Positions 5,593 through 10,163 of a stretch of DNA of 10,163 bases are shown piece after piece (within the stretch, counting starts at the first letter, position 1; each line of letters opens with the position of its first letter). The notes beneath the pieces were generated by a model. It saw nothing but the letters and a program-made list of their open reading frames with translations. It did no database searches and was not told the origin of the DNA. The DNA is from JACCQS01 sp050999295 (GTDB lineage Bacteria; Actinomycetota; Actinomycetes; Mycobacteriales; Geodermatophilaceae): the NCBI GenBank assembly GCA_050999295.1, contig JBPCPI010000233.1, positions 1 to 10,163 on the forward strand. The letters are read 5' to 3'. The position numbers and the translations under genes were made by a program.

Positions 5593-6995
5593 GGGCCCAT
5601 CCCGCGGGTCCGCTGCATGCGGGCTTGGCAGTACCCGAGGGTGCACCCGCAATACCCGCGGACTTGAGCGACCTGGATCCGGCGGTCTGGCCGCGCAATG
5701 CCGAGCGACGCGACGGCGTGCTGCACCTGGCCGGCGTCGACGTCCGCGCCCTGGCAACCGCCTATGGCACGCCGGCATACGTGCTCGATGAGGCCGACTT
5801 CCGCTCGCGCTGCCGGGACTTCGCCGTGGCCTTCACCGGAAGCGATGTCCACTACGCGGGCAAGGCGTTCCTCTGTGGGCGGGTTGCCCGTTGGGTCGAC
5901 GAGGAGGGTCTTTTCCTCGATGTCTGCACCGGGAACGAGCTGGCGCTCGCGCTGGCCGCTGGCTTTCCGGCCGAGCGGATGTCGTTGCACGGCAACAACA
6001 AGTCTGCCGAGGAGCTCGAGCAGGCCCTGGCCGCTGGGGTCGGGCGGGTCGTCGTGGACTCCGCCGAGGAGATCGCCCGCCTCGGGTTCCTCGCTGCGGA
6101 GCGAGGTTTCAATGCCGATGTCATGTTGCGTGCCACCGTGGGGGTGGAGGCGCACACCCACGAATTCATCGCCACCGCACACGAGGACCAGAAGTTCGGC
6201 TTCTCGCTGACCACTGGCGCCGTACACGAGGCGATCCGCCGGGTCCTGGCACTGCCGGGTCTGCAGTTGGTCGGGATCCACAGCCACATCGGGTCCCAGA
6301 TCTTCGACACCGCAGGGTTCGAGGTCGCCGCGCACCGGGTGGTCGGTCTGTTGCGCGACATCCGCGATGAGCACGACATCGAACTGCCCGAACTCAATCT
6401 CGGCGGTGGGTTCGGGATCGCCTACCTGTCCGGGGACGATCCGGCGCACCCCAAAGCTCTGGCCGGCTCGCTGAGCGCAATCGTGCGCCAGGAGTGCGCC
6501 AGCTCTGGCCTGCCCGTTCCGCGCCTGGCGATCGAACCGGGTCGGGCCATCGCCGGTCCGGGCACGGTCTCCCTCTACGAGGTGGGCACCGTCAAACCGG
6601 TGGACCTCGGGGGACACTCGCGGATGTATGTCTCCGTGGACGGCGGGATGAGCGACAACATCCGCGCTGCTCTCTATGACGCGACCTACACCTGCGCGCT
6701 TGCCTCCCGAGCTGGGGGAGCCCGACCCATGTTGGCCCGAGTGGTCGGGAAGCATTGCGAGACAGGCGACATCGTCGTACGAGATACCTGGTTGCCCGAG
6801 GACCTGGCGCCTGGGGACCTGATCGCGGTGGCAGGCACCGGCGCGTACTGCCGGTCGATGGCCAGCAACTACAACCAGTTGGGCCGCCCGCCCGTGCTCA
6901 GCGTCCGGGATGGCCAGGTCGACACACTGGTACGCAGGGAGACCGCCGCGGACCTCTGGCGACTGGACGCCGACCTCTCCGCAGCTCGGGCATGA
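5589..6995 (+). CDS. lysA: Diaminopimelate decarboxylase
   Basis: The 468-residue enzyme uses pyridoxal phosphate (PLP) to decarboxylate meso-diaminopimelate to L-lysine, the last step of lysine synthesis. It shows the fold III (alanine-racemase-type) barrel with the PLP lysine in HYAGKAF (K92), GNNKS (135-139), HSHIGSQ (231-237), the phosphate-binding LGGGFGIAY (271-279) and EPGR (316-319). In the C-terminal domain, the active-site cysteine of the second subunit is in KHCETGD (C390), and GAY (418-420) supplies the PLP-contacting tyrosine. The GTG at 5589 overlaps the argS stop as GTGA. The resulting N-terminus (RAHPAGPLHAG, then DLDPAVWPRN) matches the extended N-terminus of actinobacterial LysA, which supports this start. 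No strong ribosome binding site is present, so translation likely depends on coupling to argS. I see no lysine riboswitch. Confidence 0.98.
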   Translation: MRAHPAGPLHAGLAVPEGAPAIPADLSDLDPAVWPRNAERRDGVLHLAGVDVRALATAYGTPAYVLDEADFRSRCRDFAVAFTGSDVHYAGKAFLCGRVARWVDEEGLFLDVCTGNELALALAAGFPAERMSLHGNNKSAEELEQALAAGVGRVVVDSAEEIARLGFLAAERGFNADVMLRATVGVEAHTHEFIATAHEDQKFGFSLTTGAVHEAIRRVLALPGLQLVGIHSHIGSQIFDTAGFEVAAHRVVGLLRDIRDEHDIELPELNLGGGFGIAYLSGDDPAHPKALAGSLSAIVRQECASSGLPVPRLAIEPGRAIAGPGTVSLYEVGTVKPVDLGGHSRMYVSVDGGMSDNIRAALYDATYTCALASRAGGARPMLARVVGKHCETGDIVVRDTWLPEDLAPGDLIAVAGTGAYCRSMASNYNQLGRPPVLSVRDGQVDTLVRRETAADLWRLDADLSAARA

Positions 6996-8287
6996 CCACC
7001 TCACAGCACATCCGCGTGGCCCTGCTGGGGCACGGCGTCGTCGGGACTGCGGTCGCGAAGCTCCTGATCAGCCAGGGGCCGGACCTCGCCGCGCGGATCG
7101 GCCGCCCCGTGGAGTTGGCAGGCGTGGCCGTACGTCGTCCCGATCGGCATCCCGACATCGCCCGCGAACTGCTGACCACCGACTCGGCGGCACTCGTGAC
7201 CCGTGAAGACGTGGACATCGTCATCGAGGTCATCGGCGGAATCGAGCCGGCCAGCGGCCTGATCCGCTCTGCGGTCAAGGCCGGGAAGTCGGTGGTGAGC
7301 GCCAACAAGGTGCTACTCGCCGACGAGGGTGCCGCGCTGCACGCGTTGGCCGCCGAATCAGGCGTCGATCTGTACTACGAGGCTTCGGTCGCAGGTGCCA
7401 TACCGTTGCTGCGCCCGCTGCGCGAATCCCTTGCCGGGGACCAGATCTCACGTGTGATGGGGATCGTCAACGGCACCACCAACTACATCCTGAGCCGGAT
7501 GGATGTTACCGGCGCCAGCTTCGCCGAGGCGCTGGACGAGGCGAGCGAACGCGGTTACGCCGAAGCAGACCCCAGCGCAGATGTCGACGGCTTCGACGCG
7601 GCGGCCAAGGCCGCGATCCTGGCCGGGCTGGCCTTCCACACACCGGTCAATACCCAGGACGTGCATCGCGAGGGCATCTCGGAGGTGAGCACCGCCGACA
7701 TCCGCAGTGCCCAGGAAATGGGCTCGACCATCAAGCTACTGGCCATCTGCGAACGGGTGATCGGGCCCGACGGCGAGAGCGTTGCCGTACGCGTACACCC
7801 CGCGATGATCCCACGGACCCACCCGCTGGCCGGGGTGGGCGATGCCTTCAACGCGGTCTTTGTCGAAGCCCAGGCAGCCGGGGAATTGATGTTCTACGGA
7901 CGCGGCGCAGGGGGCGAGCCGACCGCGAGTGCCATCCTGGGGGACCTCGTAGCGGTCGCCCGGAATCGGCTCGCCGGAATAGCCGGGCCGGGTGCAAGCG
8001 CGTACGCCGCATTGCCCGTACGTCCCATGGCTTTGACCCCGACCCGCTACCACATCAGTTTGGATGTCGCTGACCGCGCCGGCGTTTTGGCCGCCGTGGC
8101 AGGGGAGTTCGCTCTCCATGACGTCTCGATATCGACCGTTCGTCAGGATGGGCGGGGCGATGAGGCGACCCTGGTGATCGTCACCCACACGGCCACCGAC
8201 TCGGCCCTCGCGGCCACCGTGCAGGGTCTGCGCTCACTGGATGTGGTCCGCGACGTCACCAGCGTCATGCGCGTCGAGGGCCTGTGA
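6992..8287 (+). CDS. hom: Homoserine dehydrogenase with C-terminal ACT domain
   Basis: The 431-residue enzyme reduces aspartate semialdehyde to homoserine with NAD(P)H, the branch step towards threonine, methionine and isoleucine. The N-terminal Rossmann motif is GHGVVG (13-18). Catalytic-domain features are SANK (103-106, lysine 106), GIVNGTTNYIL (157-167), GYAEADPSADVDGFDAAAK (188-206, with K206 the expected second catalytic lysine) and FYGRGAGG (301-308). Residues 352-431 form an ACT domain (YHISLDVADRAGVLAAVA...), the usual site of threonine feedback control in Gram-positive homologues. It is monofunctional: no aspartokinase domain is attached. The ATG at 6992 overlaps the lysA stop as ATGA, and the gene's own stop overlaps the thrC start. 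Confidence 0.98.
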   Translation: MTTSQHIRVALLGHGVVGTAVAKLLISQGPDLAARIGRPVELAGVAVRRPDRHPDIARELLTTDSAALVTREDVDIVIEVIGGIEPASGLIRSAVKAGKSVVSANKVLLADEGAALHALAAESGVDLYYEASVAGAIPLLRPLRESLAGDQISRVMGIVNGTTNYILSRMDVTGASFAEALDEASERGYAEADPSADVDGFDAAAKAAILAGLAFHTPVNTQDVHREGISEVSTADIRSAQEMGSTIKLLAICERVIGPDGESVAVRVHPAMIPRTHPLAGVGDAFNAVFVEAQAAGELMFYGRGAGGEPTASAILGDLVAVARNRLAGIAGPGASAYAALPVRPMALTPTRYHISLDVADRAGVLAAVAGEFALHDVSISTVRQDGRGDEATLVIVTHTATDSALAATVQGLRSLDVVRDVTSVMRVEGL

Positions 8288-9360
8288 TGTCACAGGTGCG
8301 CAGCCACGGGCCGTGGCGCGGAGTGATCGAGGCGTACCGCGATCGCCTTCCGGTCACCGACGCCACCCCGACCATCACGCTGTACGAGGGCGACACCCCA
8401 CTCCTGCCGGCACCCGTGCTCTCCGAGCGAACCAGCTGCCAGGTCTTTCTGAAGGTTGAAGGCCTCAACCCCACCGGCTCGTTCAAGGATCGCGGCATGA
8501 CGATGGCGATCAGTCACGCCGCCGAGGAAGGTGCCCAGGCGGTCATCTGCGCGTCCACCGGCAACACCAGCGCCAGTGCCGCCGCCTATGCCGCCCGCGC
8601 CGGGCTGCTCTGCGCGGTGCTCGTACCCCGCGGCAAGATCGCACTCGGCAAACTCGCCCAAGCACTGGTGCACGGTGCGCGACTGTTGCAGGTCGAGGGC
8701 AACTTCGACGACTGCCTGGGCCTGGCCAGCAAACTCGCGCTGGACTATCCGGTGAGTTTGGTCAACAGCGTGAACGACTATCGCGTCGAGGGTCAGAAGA
8801 CAGCCGCCTTCGAGATCGTCGATGCACTCGGTGACGCCCCGGACATCCACTGCCTTCCGGTGGGTAATGCCGGCAACATCACCGCCTACTGGCAGGGCTA
8901 CGTCGAGTACGCCGAGGACGGGCCGGCATCGTCGCGTCCGCGGATGTTCGGTTTTCAGGCGGCCGGAGCCGCACCGATCGTGCTCGGGCACGTTGTCGAA
9001 CAACCCACCACGATCGCCACCGCCATCCGGATCGGGAACCCGGCGTCCTGGACCAAGGCCGAGCGCGCCCGCGACGAGAGCGGCGGCCGGATCGACTCCG
9101 TCTCCGACCGCGAGATCCTCGCCGCCTACCGCCTGTTGGCCCGTCAAGAGGCGGTCTTCGTCGAACCGTCCTCGGCAGCCAGCGTCGCGGGCCTGCTGAA
9201 ATCGCACATCGCCGGACTGATCGAGCCCGGCCAACGCATCGTGTGCACTGTGACCGGCAACGGCCTCAAGGACCCGGACTGGGCAATCTCGGGGTCGGCG
9301 GCACCGGTCACGATCGCGGTGGACGCCGAAGTCGCCGCGTCGGCGCTCGGGTTGGCCTGA
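8287..9360 (+). CDS. thrC: Threonine synthase
   Basis: The 357-residue PLP enzyme converts O-phosphohomoserine to threonine, the last step of the threonine branch. It is of the shorter fold II type found in actinobacteria. The substrate loop is YEGDTPLL (33-40), the PLP lysine is in NPTGSFKDRGM (K67), ASTGNTSAS binds the ring and substrate (about 89-97), LPVGNAGNI holds the PLP phosphate, and EPSSAASVAG and VTGNGLKD close the active site. The ATG at 8287 shares one base with the hom stop (TGATG). A GTG at 8284 would add one residue and give a GTGA overlap; the sequence does not decide between them. thrB follows after four bases. Confidence 0.98.
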   Translation: MSQVRSHGPWRGVIEAYRDRLPVTDATPTITLYEGDTPLLPAPVLSERTSCQVFLKVEGLNPTGSFKDRGMTMAISHAAEEGAQAVICASTGNTSASAAAYAARAGLLCAVLVPRGKIALGKLAQALVHGARLLQVEGNFDDCLGLASKLALDYPVSLVNSVNDYRVEGQKTAAFEIVDALGDAPDIHCLPVGNAGNITAYWQGYVEYAEDGPASSRPRMFGFQAAGAAPIVLGHVVEQPTTIATAIRIGNPASWTKAERARDESGGRIDSVSDREILAAYRLLARQEAVFVEPSSAASVAGLLKSHIAGLIEPGQRIVCTVTGNGLKDPDWAISGSAAPVTIAVDAEVAASALGLA

Positions 9361-9364
9361 ACCC

Positions 9365-10163
9365 ATGGGCAGTGGCGGTGCGGGTACGGCCCGCGAATCG
9401 GCGTCGGTGCGGGTGCGGGTTCCGGCAAGCAGCGCCAATCTCGGGCCAGGCTTTGATTCGTTGGGGCTTGCCTTGAGCCTTTACGACGAGGCGACGGTCA
9501 CCCTTCGACGCGACTCCGAGGTCATCCTCGACATCACTGGAATCGGCGCGGAGTCACTTCCCCGCAACGAGCAGCATCTACTGCTGTCCTCGCTTCGCAG
9601 TGCCGCGGAGCGCTTCGGTGTGCATGTGGACGGAGTTGAGATCCGTATAACCAACGCCATCCCACAGGGTCGTGGCCTCGGGTCATCGGCGGCGACGATC
9701 ACCGCCGGCGTCGCAGCGGCCGGGATGCTGGTTCCGGGCTGCGATGCGCTCGATCGCCAGGCGGTCATGGCCGTGGCCGCGGAGATCGAAGGTCATCCGG
9801 ACAACGTCGCGGCGTGCGTGTACGGCGGGCTGACGATCAGCTGGCAAGGTGCTTCCGGTGCCTGCGCCGTTGCCCTGGCGGTGCACCCGAACGTCGAACC
9901 GGTGCTATACGTACCCGGCTTCGAACTGCCCACCGAGACAGCGCGCGGACTGCTTCCGGCCAGCGTTCCGCACGCGGACGCGGCATTCACCGCGGGACGA
10001 AGCGCACTGCTGATCTATGCGCTGACCCTGGCCCCCAGGCTGCTCCTGGAGGCCACCGAGGACCGCTTGCACCAGAGCTACCGTGCGAGCGCGATTCCGG
10101 AGAGCACCGTGCTGCTCCAGGAACTGCGTAGCGCAGGGGTACCAGCGGTCATCTCCGGCGCCG
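9365..10163 (+). CDS. thrB: Homoserine kinase, 3' end beyond the window
   Basis: The first 266 codons are present; about 40-50 residues are probably missing compared with typical actinobacterial ThrB. The enzyme phosphorylates homoserine with ATP, giving the substrate of ThrC. It is a GHMP kinase: motif 1 is VPASSANLGPGFDSLGLAL (19-37), the ATP-binding glycine loop is PQGRGLGSSAAT (100-111), and EGHPDN (142-147) and EDRLHQSYR (232-240) are typical of ThrB. The ATG at 9365 lies 4 bases after the thrC stop, with no clear ribosome binding site, so coupling is likely. The first 14 residues (Gly/Ala/Ser-rich) are variable. The order thrC before thrB is the usual actinobacterial one. Confidence 0.97.
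   Translation, partial: MGSGGAGTARESASVRVRVPASSANLGPGFDSLGLALSLYDEATVTLRRDSEVILDITGIGAESLPRNEQHLLLSSLRSAAERFGVHVDGVEIRITNAIPQGRGLGSSAATITAGVAAAGMLVPGCDALDRQAVMAVAAEIEGHPDNVAACVYGGLTISWQGASGACAVALAVHPNVEPVLYVPGFELPTETARGLLPASVPHADAAFTAGRSALLIYALTLAPRLLLEATEDRLHQSYRASAIPESTVLLQELRSAGVPAVISGA

Noticed and set aside
5560..5650. Lysine riboswitch or other leader upstream of lysA
   Set aside because: There is no intergenic space: lysA starts inside the end of argS, and no structured leader is possible there.
5448..7004. Open frame of 518 codons antisense to lysA
   Set aside because: It is an exact shadow of a strongly recognisable lysA, has no recognisable domain, and long antisense frames are expected in GC-rich coding DNA.
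8290..9438. Open frame of 382 codons antisense to thrC
   Set aside because: The composition is Gly/Arg/Asp-rich without any family motif, and it lies wholly over a clear threonine synthase gene.

Overview
The window looks like chromosomal core DNA of a high-GC actinobacterium (Actinomycetota). The base composition is strongly GC-rich, codons favour G or C in third position, and the right half carries argS-lysA-hom-thrC-thrB, a gene order well known from mycobacteria and relatives. I cannot name a genus; the LysA and ArgS N-termini resemble actinobacterial homologues. I see no insertion sequence, phage gene, CRISPR array or other sign of recent transfer.

Left part (1-3770): after the last 16 codons of a plus-strand gene comes a tRNA-Arg(CCG) on the minus strand, then four minus-strand protein genes. 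Reading in the direction of transcription (right to left): a membrane-anchored DUF3105 protein with an unusually long Lys/Ala-rich, histone-H1-like cytoplasmic tail; a membrane-anchored DUF305 protein; an OlsB-type N-acyltransferase; and a PlsC/OlsA-type O-acyltransferase. The first two form one probable unit, joined by a nine-codon micro-ORF whose start and stop overlap both neighbours. The last two overlap by ATGA and together look like the two steps of ornithine-lipid (acyl-amino-acid lipid) synthesis. Between the two pairs lie two perfect inverted repeats: one behind the DUF305 gene (terminator or operator), and one whose right arm contains the Shine-Dalgarno sequence of the olsB-like gene.

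Right part (3771-10163): a short divergent intergenic region leads into five tightly packed plus-strand genes: argS (arginyl-tRNA synthetase), lysA (last step of lysine synthesis), hom (homoserine dehydrogenase), thrC (threonine synthase) and thrB (homoserine kinase, cut by the window end). The first three junctions are 1-4 base stop/start overlaps and the fourth is a 4-base gap, so this is almost certainly one translationally coupled operon. Its start looks leaderless: a -10 box (TACGAT) sits exactly one promoter distance before the GTG start of argS.

The enzymes of the right half are conserved core metabolism. The less understood material is in the left half: the DUF3105/DUF305 unit with its DNA-binding-like tail, and the regulatory inverted repeats in front of the lipid genes.
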